Below the pieces are notes generated by a model, which was given only the letters and a program-made list of their open reading frames with translations, did not search any database and had not been told where the DNA came from. DNA of 63,681 bases, from the NCBI GenBank assembly GCA_910576555.1, contig CAJTIY010000008.1, positions 1 to 63,681 of the forward strand, written 5' to 3'. This document shows, piece after piece, positions 42,169 through 54,285 of the stretch. The position numbers were made by a program, and so were the translations under genes. The first letter of the stretch is position 1; each line of letters opens with the position of its first letter. Origin of the DNA: an uncultured Alistipes sp. (GTDB lineage: Bacteria; Bacteroidota; Bacteroidia; Bacteroidales; Rikenellaceae).

Positions 42169-44415
42169 ATGAATAACTTCCGAATCCCGTTCTTCCGGCT
42201 GCTGCCCGTCTTCGTCTGCGCGCTCTGCTGCACGGCGGGTCCGGCTGCGGCGCAGATCCGCCTTGCGGCCAAACACAAACCGGCGGCGCGCATCGTCCTC
42301 ACGACCCCCGATCCGGCCGACTCGGTCGCCGCCTCGCTCCTGCAGCGCTTCGTGCGGCGCATCAGCGATGCCGAACTGCCCATAGTCGCCGCCGACGACC
42401 TGCGCCGGGCGCCCGGCGCGGGCGACGTGCTGATCGGCAACGGCCTCTCCAACGCCGCCTTCGCGAGCGACTCGCTGCGCGAAGACGGCTTCCTGCTCTC
42501 GACCCGCGACGGGGCGCTGCGCATCGTCAGCGGCGGCGACAAGGGCAGCGTCTACGGCGTGGCGACGCTGCTCGAGCGTTGGCTCGGCGTGCAGTACTGG
42601 GGCGAGAACGAGTACACGCTCGTGCGTTCGGCCGACGTGCGGCTACCGCGGCTCCACCTTGTCGAGAATCCCGCCTTCCGCTACCGCCAGAGCCAGTTCT
42701 ACGGCATGCGCAACGATCCCGACTACAAACTCTGGATGCGTCTCGAGGAGCCGCAGGAGGTCTTCGCGGGCAGCTACTGGGTCCATACCTTCGACCGGCT
42801 GCTCCCCTCGGCCCGGTATGGTGCCGAGCACCCCGAATACTACTCCTTCTTCGACGGCAAGCGCCACCCGGGCAAGGCGAGCCAGTGGTGCCTGACCAAT
42901 CCCGAGCTCTTCGAGGTCGTCGCGCAGCGTCTCGATTCGATCTTCCGGGCGCATCCCGACCGGCGGATCGTCTCCGTGAGCCAGAACGACGGCAACTACA
43001 CCAACTGCCGCTGCGACGCCTGCCGGGCGATCGACGAGCGCGAGGGCGGCCCTTCGGGCAGCCTGATCCACTTCCTCAACAAGCTCGCCGCACGCTTCCC
43101 CGACAAGGAGTTCTCGACGCTGGCCTACCTCTACACGATGACGCCCCCGAAGCACGTCGTGCCGCTGCCCAACGTCAACATCATGCTGTGCGACATCGAC
43201 TGCGACCGCGAGGTGTCGCTCACGGAGAACGCCTCGGGCCGCGCCTTCATGGCCGCGATGGAGGGCTGGAGCGCCAAGACGCGCAACATTTTCGTCTGGG
43301 ACTACGGCATCAACTTCGACAACTACCTCGCGCCCTTCCCCAACTTCCACATCTTGGCCGACAACATCCGTCTGTTCCGCGACCACGGGGCCAACATGCA
43401 CTTCTCGCAGATCGCGGGGAGCCGCGGCGGCGACTTCGCCGAGCTGCGCACGTGGCTCGTGTCGAAACTGATGTGGAATCCCGACGCCGACACCGACGAG
43501 CTGATGCGCACCTTCCTCGACGGTTACTACGGTGCGGCGGCGCCCCACCTCTACCGTTATATCCAGACGATCACCGGGGCCCTGATCGGCAGCGGACAGC
43601 GGCTGTGGATCTACGACTCGCCCGTATCGCACAAGGGCGGGATGCTCAAGCCGGCGCTCATGCGGCGCTACGGCGAGCTCTTCGACCGGGCCGAGGAGGC
43701 CGTCGCGGGAGACAGCCTGCTGCTGGCTCGCGTGCAGCGTGCGCGTCTGCCGTTGCTCTACTCCGAGCTGGAGATCGCCCGCACGGAGCCCGAGAAGGAT
43801 TTCGACGAGCTAACGCGCAAGCTCGATTATTTCGAGCGGCAGGTGAAACGCTTCGGCGTGCCGACGCTCAACGAGCGGAGCAACTCCCCGGTGGAGTACT
43901 GCGCGCTGTTCCGCACGCGCTACATGCCGCGCGCGGAGCGGAGCCTCGCCCGCGGCGCCGCGGTGCGTTTCGAGACCGAGCCGACGGGCAAATACGCCGC
44001 ACTGGGCCGCACGGCGCTGACCGACGAGCTCTTCGGCGGTTCGAGCTTCGTGGAGAGCTGGATCGGCTGGGAGGGCTGCGACGCGGCCTTCGTGATCGAT
44101 CTGGGCGAGCGGAAGGAGCTGCGCAGCGTCGAGGCGGATTTCCTGCACCAGCTGGGACAGTGGATCCTGCTTCCGACGCGCGTCGTCTACTCGGTGTCGG
44201 ACGACGGCGAGCGCTTCGTCGAGGCGGGTGCCTACGACCTTGCGGAGGACCGTTCGGCTTCGGTGAAGTTCGTGGGCGTGAAGCACGCCTTCGCGACCCC
44301 GACTGCGGCCCGCTACATCCGTGTGGAGGTGACCGGCACCAAGACCTGTCCCCACTGGCACTACGGCGTGGGGCATCCCTGCTGGTTCTTCATCGACGAG
44401 GTGACCGTGCTTTAG
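42169..44415 (+). CDS. Secreted DUF4838 (GH-like) protein with C-terminal discoidin-type domain
   Basis: A 748-residue exported protein (signal peptide ending AGPAAAQ). After a small alpha/beta domain (residues about 30-160, typical of the domain before GH20/GH67 barrels: GDKGSVYGVATLLERWLG) comes a DUF4838 TIM-barrel-like region (PEYYSFFDGKRHPG, SVSQNDGNYTNCRCDACRAID, NIFVWDYGINFDNYLAPFPNF). The last 140 residues look like an F5/8 type C carbohydrate-binding domain. Such proteins are found in glycan utilisation loci, but here it stands alone. Substrate unknown. Confidence 0.88.
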   Translation: MNNFRIPFFRLLPVFVCALCCTAGPAAAQIRLAAKHKPAARIVLTTPDPADSVAASLLQRFVRRISDAELPIVAADDLRRAPGAGDVLIGNGLSNAAFASDSLREDGFLLSTRDGALRIVSGGDKGSVYGVATLLERWLGVQYWGENEYTLVRSADVRLPRLHLVENPAFRYRQSQFYGMRNDPDYKLWMRLEEPQEVFAGSYWVHTFDRLLPSARYGAEHPEYYSFFDGKRHPGKASQWCLTNPELFEVVAQRLDSIFRAHPDRRIVSVSQNDGNYTNCRCDACRAIDEREGGPSGSLIHFLNKLAARFPDKEFSTLAYLYTMTPPKHVVPLPNVNIMLCDIDCDREVSLTENASGRAFMAAMEGWSAKTRNIFVWDYGINFDNYLAPFPNFHILADNIRLFRDHGANMHFSQIAGSRGGDFAELRTWLVSKLMWNPDADTDELMRTFLDGYYGAAAPHLYRYIQTITGALIGSGQRLWIYDSPVSHKGGMLKPALMRRYGELFDRAEEAVAGDSLLLARVQRARLPLLYSELEIARTEPEKDFDELTRKLDYFERQVKRFGVPTLNERSNSPVEYCALFRTRYMPRAERSLARGAAVRFETEPTGKYAALGRTALTDELFGGSSFVESWIGWEGCDAAFVIDLGERKELRSVEADFLHQLGQWILLPTRVVYSVSDDGERFVEAGAYDLAEDRSASVKFVGVKHAFATPTAARYIRVEVTGTKTCPHWHYGVGHPCWFFIDEVTVL

Positions 44416-44433
44416 CGCTCCGCTGCGATACGG

Positions 44434-44467
44434 AAGAGCCCTGCCGTTTTCCGACGGCAGGGCTCTT
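44434..44467. terminator. Bidirectional terminator between DUF4838 gene and M23 peptidase gene
   Basis: A 14-bp perfect stem (AAGAGCCCTGCCGT at 44434-44447 with its complement at 44454-44467) and 6-base loop, between two convergent genes. Short T-rich tail on the plus strand. Confidence 0.75.
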
Positions 44468-44486
44468 TCGTGTGTGTGCGGGCGGA

Positions 44487-46214
44487 TCAGCGGTAGAAGC
44501 TCCCTTCCCAGCGGGCGGTGTTGCCCACTGCGTCGGTCACCGTGAGGCGCACGGTGTGGCGCCGGCGCGTCGCGGGGGTGTCGAAGAAGTGGACGAGGGT
44601 GCCGCGCATCGGAAAGCGGTCGCAGGGAACCCACGCTCCGTCGATCGTCATCCGGCAGGCGGCGATGCCCGCGAGGTTGTCGCCGACGCGGAAGCGCAGC
44701 GCCGGCTCTCCGCCCAGATCGGCCTCTTCGGCGAACAGGGGACGGACGACGGGCGGCAGCGTGTCCGCCACGACGAACAGTTCGCCCGTCGCGCGGGTCG
44801 CGGCGGTGACGGTGCCCCCGGCGTAGTGACCGCCCACGAAGGCGATGTCGCCTTTCGCCGTGCGGCGTGCCAGCGCGGCGCGCAGCTGCAGGGCGCGGGG
44901 CACCTCGGCGCGGATCGAGACCGTCATCGGGTGGCGGAGGGGCGTCGCGGCGTCGAGCATCCGGTAGGCGGGCGAGAGCACCGCGGCGCCTTCCACGGCG
45001 GCGGGCGCTTCGCGGCGTTCGGGGTGGCAGTAGCACGAGGCGTAGAGCGCACCGGCGGGGATGCGGGCCGTCGCCTCGTGGCCGATGGCCGCCGAACCCG
45101 CACGGTCGTGCCGCAGGGCGATGCTGCCCGGCTCCCGGCGGGCCCGGAACTCCTCCGCGCGGCCTTCGACGGTGAATTCGAGCGACGAACGGTTGCCCAT
45201 GTCGTCCTCGGCCTCGATGCGGATGCGGCGCTGCCGGCCTGCGTCGGTGCGCACGAGTCCCCGCTCCTTCGCGAGGCGGTAGAAGCAGTCGGGGGCCCCT
45301 TCGGCCTGCGCCAGCCGGATCGCCTCGTTGCGCGTGCGGAGCTGCAGTCCGTAGCGGCTCACGGCGTCGCAGCAGCGGGCTGCCTCGGGCGCGAAGCACT
45401 CCATGCGGTATTCGAAGTAGGGCTCCCCGTCGATCGAGGCCGTGAGGCGCCAGATGCCGAAGGTGTTGTGCACGCCGTTGCGGCGGTCGGTCGCCTCGAC
45501 GACGAAGTATCCCCTGCGTCCGATGCCGACGGGTTCGTTGCGCGTCAGGCGGTAGCGGCCCTCGGCCGTGCGGACCGCGGCGTAGGATTCGGCCGGCGCC
45601 TCGACCGCGATGCCGTCGAGTGTGTCGATCTCGATGTAGTGGATGCGCACGATGCGCGGGGGAAGATCGTCTGCGGGGCGGAAGTGCCCTTCGCGCAGGA
45701 TGTTGCAGCGGCGCTGCGTGCGTCCCTCGCGCAACTCGAAGTGGAGGTGCGGACCCATCGAGGCGCCGCTGTTGCCCGAGTAGCCGACGAGGTCACCCCG
45801 GCGTACGGGATACTCCCCGGCGGCGAAGTGCAGGTCGACGTCGTTGGCGCGGCGGGCGTAACGTTCGCTGCGGAGGCGCTCCTCGATGTCGTCGCGGAAG
45901 CGCTGCAGGTGGCCGTAGACGGCCGTGCGGCCGTCGCGCAGGGCGAGGTAGAGGGCCCGGCCGTAGCCGCCCGGCGTGACGACGATGCGCGAGACGTAGC
46001 CGTCGGCCACGGCCGCCAGCTCCTTGCCCTCCGCGCCGTCGGTTTTGATGTCGATGCCGGCGTGGAAGTGGCCGGGCCGGATCTCGCCGAAGCTGGCGGC
46101 GTGCAGCCCCGCGACGCCGCGCACGGGGTAGGCGTAGGCGCCCGGTTCGGCTCCGCGGGCCGCCGGGAGGCTCGCCGCGAGGGCGGCGAAGACGAGGGTC
46201 AGAAGTCGTCGCAT
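44487..46214 (-). CDS. M23-family (LytM) peptidase
   Basis: A 575-residue exported peptidoglycan endopeptidase or amidase activator. The N-terminal signal is MRRLLTLVFAALAASLPAARG. The LytM domain is close to the N-terminus: HFHAGIDIKTDG (metal ligands His and Asp), RALYLALRDGRTAVYGHLQ, then the catalytic HLHFELREG. The C-terminal 350 residues are beta-rich repeats without a name I recognise. ATG 46214 overlaps the recX stop by 16 bases. It is the last gene of the lptB operon. Confidence 0.9.
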   Translation of the reverse strand: MRRLLTLVFAALAASLPAARGAEPGAYAYPVRGVAGLHAASFGEIRPGHFHAGIDIKTDGAEGKELAAVADGYVSRIVVTPGGYGRALYLALRDGRTAVYGHLQRFRDDIEERLRSERYARRANDVDLHFAAGEYPVRRGDLVGYSGNSGASMGPHLHFELREGRTQRRCNILREGHFRPADDLPPRIVRIHYIEIDTLDGIAVEAPAESYAAVRTAEGRYRLTRNEPVGIGRRGYFVVEATDRRNGVHNTFGIWRLTASIDGEPYFEYRMECFAPEAARCCDAVSRYGLQLRTRNEAIRLAQAEGAPDCFYRLAKERGLVRTDAGRQRRIRIEAEDDMGNRSSLEFTVEGRAEEFRARREPGSIALRHDRAGSAAIGHEATARIPAGALYASCYCHPERREAPAAVEGAAVLSPAYRMLDAATPLRHPMTVSIRAEVPRALQLRAALARRTAKGDIAFVGGHYAGGTVTAATRATGELFVVADTLPPVVRPLFAEEADLGGEPALRFRVGDNLAGIAACRMTIDGAWVPCDRFPMRGTLVHFFDTPATRRRHTVRLTVTDAVGNTARWEGSFYR

Positions 46215-46711
46215 GCGTCGCACTCTTCGATGAACTCCGCCGCGGCCGGGAGCACCGTCTCGTAGTCGTAGCCGAGCGAGAGGCCGTAGCGGATCAGTTT
46301 GGTTTTCAGTTCGCGGGGCGTCGCCGCGCGGAGCGTGCGCACCTTGCGTGCGAGCTGCGTGCGCAGGCGGTCGCCCATCCCTGCGGGGTCGACCGCGGCC
46401 CATGCGGCGTCGATCGTTTCGGGGGCGATCCCTTTGCGGCGGAGCGCCGCGCGGATCTTGTAGGCGCCCCAGCCGCTCAAGCGCATCTTCTCGCGCACGA
46501 AGGCGTCGGCGTAGCGGCGGTCGTCGATGAAGCGGTCGGCCACGAGGCGCGCCACGATCCGTTCCGCATCGGCGGGGGCGAGGCCCCAGCCGCGCATCAG
46601 GCGCCGGGCGTCGCTTTCCGCCTTCTCGGCCCGGGCGCAGAGGCGCATCAGCGCGGCGAGCGCCTGCTCGGGGCTCTTGGTCCGCCGTTCGCGGGGCTGT
46701 TTTCCGGTCAT
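46199..46711 (-). CDS. recX: Regulatory protein RecX
   Basis: Modulator that inhibits or tunes RecA filaments. The 170-residue chain has the three-helix repeats typical of the family, with the conserved region RFIDDRRYADAFVREKMRLSGWG and the following IRAALRRKGIAPETID. ATG 46711 overlaps the prmC stop as ATGA; an in-frame ATG at 46726 is the alternative. It lies in an operon of envelope and aromatic biosynthesis genes, not beside recA. Confidence 0.9.
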   Translation of the reverse strand: MTGKQPRERRTKSPEQALAALMRLCARAEKAESDARRLMRGWGLAPADAERIVARLVADRFIDDRRYADAFVREKMRLSGWGAYKIRAALRRKGIAPETIDAAWAAVDPAGMGDRLRTQLARKVRTLRAATPRELKTKLIRYGLSLGYDYETVLPAAAEFIEECDACDDF

Positions 46712-47613
46712 TGGAGTCTGCTGCATGTCATGCGGGGTTTGCCGAAGAGGTCGTCGCGGACCTCCGTGCCGGCGTAGCCCTCCTCGTCGAGCATGCGGCG
46801 CATGGCTTCGGCGAAGGGCGGGTGGATTTCGAAGTAGAGGCGGCCGCCGGGGCGGAGCATCCGCTGTCCGGCGCGTGCGATGGCGCGGTAGAAGCGCAGC
46901 GGGTCGTTGTCGGGGACGAAGAGCGCTTCGCGGGGCTCGTAGTCGCGGACATTCGGGTGCATCGCCGCGCGTTCGCATTCGGGGACGTAGGGCGGGTTGG
47001 AGACGATCGCGTCGAACGGCTCGGGGAAGACCTCGGCGAGGTCGGCGAGCGCGTCGGCCCGGCGCAGTGCGACCCGTGCGCCCAGCGTGCGGCAGTTGGC
47101 GGCGGCGATGGCGAGCGCCCGCTCCGAGATGTCGGCGGCGTAGAGGCGCGTTCGGGGAAGTTCGAGCGCCAGCGTCGCGGCGATGCAGCCGCTGCCGGTC
47201 CCGACGTCGAGGATGGCGGCGGCCCCGCGCTCGTCGCGGGCGATCCATGCGGCCAGCTCCTCGGTCTCGGGCCGCGGGATGAGCACCCCTTCGCCGACGG
47301 CGAAGCGGCGGCCGAGGAACTCCGCGTTGCCGAGGAGGTACTGCACGGGGCATCCCGCCGCGAGGCGGGCGACCGTCTGTTCGAAGTCGTCGATCGCGGC
47401 CGGTGCCTCGGGGGCGGTCAGCAGCGCCGACAGCGTGATGCCCGAGCCTTCGGCGACGGCCATGCGGGCGATGCTCGTCGCCTCGCGGGCGTCGTAGAGC
47501 CCTTCGAGCGCCGCGCGGATGCGTTCGACGGCCGCACGGCGGGTGAGCGGCTGTCGGTCGCGCTTCGCATCGGGGCATCCGGTGCGCGGCGTATCGTCGT
47601 CGAGGCGGGTCAT
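46708..47613 (-). CDS. prmC: Peptide chain release factor N5-glutamine methyltransferase
   Basis: Methylates the GGQ glutamine of release factors RF1 and RF2. The 301-residue enzyme has the N-terminal helical domain with PVQYLLGNAEFLGRRFAV, the SAM-binding LDVGTGSGCIAATLAL and the catalytic NPPYVPECE (residues about 197-205). ATG 47613 overlaps the aroC stop (ATGA), and its own stop overlaps the recX start in the same way. Confidence 0.96.
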   Translation of the reverse strand: MTRLDDDTPRTGCPDAKRDRQPLTRRAAVERIRAALEGLYDAREATSIARMAVAEGSGITLSALLTAPEAPAAIDDFEQTVARLAAGCPVQYLLGNAEFLGRRFAVGEGVLIPRPETEELAAWIARDERGAAAILDVGTGSGCIAATLALELPRTRLYAADISERALAIAAANCRTLGARVALRRADALADLAEVFPEPFDAIVSNPPYVPECERAAMHPNVRDYEPREALFVPDNDPLRFYRAIARAGQRMLRPGGRLYFEIHPPFAEAMRRMLDEEGYAGTEVRDDLFGKPRMTCSRLQ

Positions 47614-48578
47614 AGGGCGAGGTCGGCTAAAACGATGGCGACGGCGGCTTCGACCGCGACGGCGCCCCGCAGGGCGATGCAGGTGTCGTGGCGGCCGCCG
47701 ATCGCGAGCCGCCGCACGGAGTCCGTAGCGGGGTCGTAGGTGGTCTGCGGGCGGGCGATGCTCGCGGTGGGTTTGAAGGCGACGCGCACGACCAGCTCGT
47801 TGCCGTTGGTCAGCCCGCCGACGATGCCCCCGGCGTGGTTGGTCGTCGTGGCGCCCGAGGCGTCGCGCAAGGGGTCGTTGTGTTCCGAGCCGCGCATCGC
47901 GGCCGCGGCGAATCCGCTGCCGAACTCCACGCCCCGGACCCCCGGCACGGCGAAGAGCAGGTGGGCCATGAGGCTCTCCGCGGTGTCGAAGAGGGGGTCG
48001 CCCCAGCCGGCCGGAACGCCCGTCGCGCGGCACTCGACCACGGCGCCCACCGAGTCGCCCGCGGCCGTTGCGGCGCGCAGCGTCTCGTCGAACCGCTCCG
48101 GGTCGGCGCAGCCTCCGATCGACACGATCCGCGTCGCGAAGCGCACCCCGGCGGGCAGCGTCTTCTTCGCCACGACGCCCGCCGCGACGAGCGGTGCCGT
48201 GAGGCGGCCCGAGAAGTGTCCGCCGCCGCGCGGGTCGTTGTGCCCTCCGAAGCGGCGGTGCGCCGTCCAGTCGGCGTGCGAGGGCCGGAACCGCGGCGCG
48301 GCGTAGTCGTGCGGCCGCGTGTCGTCGTTGGCGAAGAGGATCGTCAGGGGGGCCCCCGTGGTACGACCCGCGTAGAGCCCCGAGACGATCTGCGGCCGGT
48401 CCGCCTCGCGGCGCGGCGTCGTGCCCGGAGCGCCGCTGCGGCGTCGTGCGAGGTCGGCCTCGAAGTCGGCCTCGGCGAGCGGCAGGCCCGCCGGCACGCC
48501 GTCGATCGCGATGCCGACCTGCGGGCCGTGCGATTCGCCCCAGATCGCGAGGCGGAAGTTATGTCCGAATCGGTTCAT
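47610..48578 (-). CDS. aroC: Chorismate synthase
   Basis: FMN-dependent last step of the shikimate pathway, from EPSP to chorismate. Signatures are GHNFRLAIWGESHGPQVG at the N-terminus, HADWTAHRRFGGHNDPRGGG (with the conserved Arg/His), and SEHNDP with the later GGIVGGLTNG. At 322 residues it is shorter than the usual 350-360, mostly by missing C-terminal residues. 42 bases after aroA, consistent with one aromatic-biosynthesis operon. Confidence 0.97.
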   Translation of the reverse strand: MNRFGHNFRLAIWGESHGPQVGIAIDGVPAGLPLAEADFEADLARRRSGAPGTTPRREADRPQIVSGLYAGRTTGAPLTILFANDDTRPHDYAAPRFRPSHADWTAHRRFGGHNDPRGGGHFSGRLTAPLVAAGVVAKKTLPAGVRFATRIVSIGGCADPERFDETLRAATAAGDSVGAVVECRATGVPAGWGDPLFDTAESLMAHLLFAVPGVRGVEFGSGFAAAAMRGSEHNDPLRDASGATTTNHAGGIVGGLTNGNELVVRVAFKPTASIARPQTTYDPATDSVRRLAIGGRHDTCIALRGAVAVEAAVAIVLADLAL

Positions 48579-48620
48579 GTCGTAAATTCGAAATGGTTCG
48601 GGAGCGCGTGCCGCTGCGGC

Positions 48621-49882
48621 TTACCGGGCGATGCCCTCCAACGCTCCGAAAAAGTCGGGATAGCTCTTGGCCACGCACTCCGCGCCCTCGATCCGCACGG
48701 GACCTTCGGCCCGCAGCGCCGCGACGGCGAGCGACATGGCGATCCGGTGGTCGCCGCAGGCATCGACGCAGCCCGCCCTCGGGCGTCCGCCGCGGACGAG
48801 CATCGTGTCGGGATCGGGCGTTTCGATCGCGATGCCGAGCCGGCCGTACTGTTCGCGGAGCGCATCCCGGCGGTTGCACTCCTTGTGTTCGAGTCGCGCT
48901 GCGCCGCGCAGTTCGCTCACTCCGTCGCAGGCTGCCGCCAGCGCCGTCAGCGCGGGAATCAGATCGGGGCAGTGGGTGGCGTCGAACGCGAAGGCCCGCA
49001 GCGGGCGGCGGGCGGCCGTCACCGTCCGCTCGTCGTTCGTCACCGCGGCGCCCGCACGCACGAGCGCTTCGCAGACGGCCGTGTCGCCCTGCGTCGAGAG
49101 CATCCGCAGGTTGCGGACGGTCACCTCGCCGGCCGTGGCGCCCGCCGCGAGGAGCATCGCCGCGGCGCTCCAGTCGCCTTCGATCGTCAGCTCGGCGGCC
49201 CGGTAGCGCTGGCCGCCGGGGATGTAGAACTCCGCGTGGTCGTTGTAGCAGATCTCCGCGCCGAAGTGCCGCACGGTCTCGGCCGTCATGTCGACGTAGG
49301 GGGTCGAAACGGCATCGCGGATGCGCAGCGTCGTGTCGGCGGCCGCCAGCGGAAGCGCCAGCAGGAGCCCCGTGGTGAACTGCGACGAGAGCGAGCCGTC
49401 GATCTCCGCCTCGCCGCCCCGCAGCGGACCCCGGACCTCGATCGGCAGACGGTCGCCGGAGGCTTCGATCCGGGCGCCCAGCCGTTGCAGCGCATCGAGC
49501 ATCGGGCCCATCGGCCGCCGGAGCAGCGTGCCCGTGCCCTCGATGCGGACCGATCGGTCGCAGAGCGCCGCCACGGGCGTGAAGAGCCGTGCCGCGAGGC
49601 CCGATTCGCCGACATGCAGCGTGCCGGTCGCGGGCTGCAGGCCTCCGTGCACCGCGAGGGTCTGCGGGTCGAGCCGCTCCGTGCGGGCGCCGAGCGCCTC
49701 GATGCAGCGGAGCGCCGCGAGGGTGTCGTCGCAGCAGCCGATGTTATGCAGCAGGGAGGTGCCGTCGGCGAGCAGCGCCGCCGCGAGGGCGCGCTGGGCG
49801 TAGCTCTTCGAGGGCGGGGGTGCGAGCGTGCCCCGCACCGCGGCGGGAACGACGGTGACGGTCATGGCGGCAGGGCGGGCGA

Positions 49883-49886
<4 letters not shown>
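48621..49886 (-). CDS. aroA: 3-phosphoshikimate 1-carboxyvinyltransferase (EPSP synthase)
   Basis: Joins PEP to shikimate-3-phosphate, the step before chorismate synthase. The 421-residue enzyme has the N-terminal PPPSKSYAQRALAAAL, the LHVGESGLAARLFTPV block and the C-terminal DACGDHRIAMSLAVAAL. ATG 49886 overlaps the lptB stop as ATGA; the family-typical start at ATG 49865 (MTVTVVP) is 7 codons later and equally possible. Confidence 0.95.
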
Positions 49887-50680
<794 letters not shown>

Positions 50681-50703
50681 CTTCAGTTAGGATTGAACAA
50701 GGG

Positions 50704-50734
50704 CAAAGATATAAAAAGTCGAGCGCAGAAACAA
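50704..50734 (-). promoter_or_regulatory. Promoter P1 of the lptB operon
   Basis: On the minus strand TTG (50734-50732), 20-bp spacer, TATCTTTG (50711-50704); 24 bases from the -7 box to the lptB ATG. Confidence 0.75.
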
Positions 50735-50778
50735 GCCGGAGACTTGATTCTGCCGAGACGGAGTATCTTCGACGGAGT

Positions 50779-50809
50779 CAAAGATACGAATATGCGCGCC
50801 CGAATGCAA
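50779..50809 (-). promoter_or_regulatory. Possible second promoter P2 of the lptB operon
   Basis: A second TTG (50809-50807), 20-bp spacer, TATCTTTG (50786-50779) element 75 bases further upstream on the same strand. Confidence 0.55.
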
Positions 50810-50964
50810 GCGACGGGTCCGATCGTGCCGCGACGGCGGCTCTTCGGCGGAGCCTTGCGCCCGTTCGCCGCGCCCACCTATTAATTATCGCCTGCGCCTC
50901 CGGACGAGCTCCGGCTGCCGGGGCGGCCCGTGGCCGGCGGCTCGCGGGAAAATTCGGCGAGGTG
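50810..50964. other. Rest of the lptB-recQ divergent spacer
   Basis: GC-rich sequence between the two promoter clusters. A minus-strand frame of 64 codons crosses it but is compositionally Arg/Pro-rich and not supported. Confidence 0.4.
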
Positions 50965-50995
50965 TTGCGTATTCGGAAAAGTATTTCTATCTTTA
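50965..50995 (+). promoter_or_regulatory. Promoter of recQ
   Basis: TTG at 50965-50967, 20-bp spacer, TATCTTTA at 50988-50995 (one base off consensus), about 45 bases of leader before ATG 51041. Confidence 0.65.
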
Positions 50996-51040
50996 CATAG
51001 AATTATCGGATTTATTTAGACAAGCGACGACGGCGAACAG

Positions 51041-53233
<2,193 letters not shown>

Positions 53234-53383
53234 TGCGCGCATGCCGAGCCGGTGCTGCACGTGCGGGCGTTGCCCGCGTGGCGTGCGGCGCTTCCGGGGG
53301 ATCCGTCCGTCGGGACTCCGGCCCGTTCGGGAACGGACGGTGCGACTGTCGTAGAGTCTGTCAATCTTCAAATACTACCGCCT

Positions 53384-53608
53384 ATGAACAGGAAAACCTT
53401 TACGCTCGCGCTTTGCTTTCTGATCCTGACGCTCGTATGGCTGGGATACAACATCTATGAGTTGCTGCGCTGCTGCTGCAGCTGCCACATCTTCACCGCG
53501 GCGGTCGCCGTGGCGGTGACGGTCGCTGCCGTCTGCATCGTCTGCCACGAATTCCGCAAGAAACGCCGGGTCCACCTCGACAAGGCGAACCGTCACCAGA
53601 TTCCGTGA
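53384..53608 (+). CDS. Small membrane protein with CCCSC motif
   Basis: A 74-residue hypothetical protein with two hydrophobic helices (LALCFLILTLVWLGYNIYEL and FTAAVAVAVTVAAVCIVC) joined by RCCCSCHI, a five-residue Cys cluster, and a basic C-terminal tail (EFRKKRRVHLDKANR). ATG 53384 follows 150 bases of GC-rich spacer after recQ. No family recognised. The Cys cluster at the loop between spans could bind metal, be oxidised, or be acylated. Confidence 0.72.
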   Translation: MNRKTFTLALCFLILTLVWLGYNIYELLRCCCSCHIFTAAVAVAVTVAAVCIVCHEFRKKRRVHLDKANRHQIP

Positions 53609-53868
53609 TGCGTGTGCCGTCGGCCGTGCCTCGCGGTGCGTCCGTGTCGGGGACGATCGTTCGGCGGGGACGGCGAGTTGTCGGGGGCCGGGGCCGGGAT
53701 CCGGAAGGTCTCCTCGGCTTCGTGCCGCGGGGGCTTCCGATGTCGTACGTCTCGCGGCGGTCCGGTCGTTATCGGGCGTTCTTCGTCGCGGAAAAAGGGA
53801 GGCGATGCGCATCGCCCGGCGCCGCAGGTGCGTCGGGGGATCGTTGCAACGAAAAAATACCGAATGTT

Positions 53869-54123
53869 ATGAAAAATTGGAAAGGAATGCAGGCGGTCCG
53901 TCTGGTGGCGATGGTGCTGGCGATCGCGGGCATCATCTATGCGCTCGAGTTCATGGACCGTCGCCTCGCCGTGTGGTTCTGGGTCGGGGTGCTGGGTGTC
54001 GGATTCGTCGGGCTGCTCTACACGTTCCGGATCGAGCAGCGCCGCATGCGCCTCGAACGCCGGGCGGCGGAGCGGCGCACGAAGCGGCCGGGGCGCCGTT
54101 CCGGTCGCCGGAGCGCCCGTTAG
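53869..54123 (+). CDS. Small basic membrane protein
   Basis: An 84-residue hypothetical protein with two hydrophobic helices (VRLVAMVLAIAGIIYALEFM, AVWFWVGVLGVGFVGLLYTF) and a strongly basic C-terminal tail of about 30 residues (IEQRRMRLERRAAERR onward). ATG 53869 is chosen because the frame before it is Arg/Gly-rich without a hydrophobic start. It sits between the CCCSC protein and ksgA. No family recognised. Confidence 0.7.
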   Translation: MKNWKGMQAVRLVAMVLAIAGIIYALEFMDRRLAVWFWVGVLGVGFVGLLYTFRIEQRRMRLERRAAERRTKRPGRRSGRRSAR

Positions 54124-54248
54124 CGGGCGGCGCTCTTCTGCGATGCCCGGCCGCCCGTCTGCCCTCCCCGGCGCATGGCGCGGACGCGGGATTCGGGGCA
54201 AAGAGAGGCTGTTCGATTCCGAATCGACCGAAAAAGGCAGTCGATCGG

Positions 54249-54278
54249 TTGGCGGCATGCGCTTTTTCCGTATCTTTG
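54249..54278 (+). promoter_or_regulatory. Promoter of ksgA, adjacent to the start codon
   Basis: TTG at 54249-54251, exact 19-bp spacer, TATCTTTG at 54271-54278. ATG is at 54286, eight bases past the box, so the leader is at most a few bases. Confidence 0.78.
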
Positions 54279-54285
54279 CGGCCGT

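Noticed and set aside
50683..50877. 64-codon minus frame upstream of lptB
   Set aside because: Spans both promoter candidates; Arg/Pro-rich.
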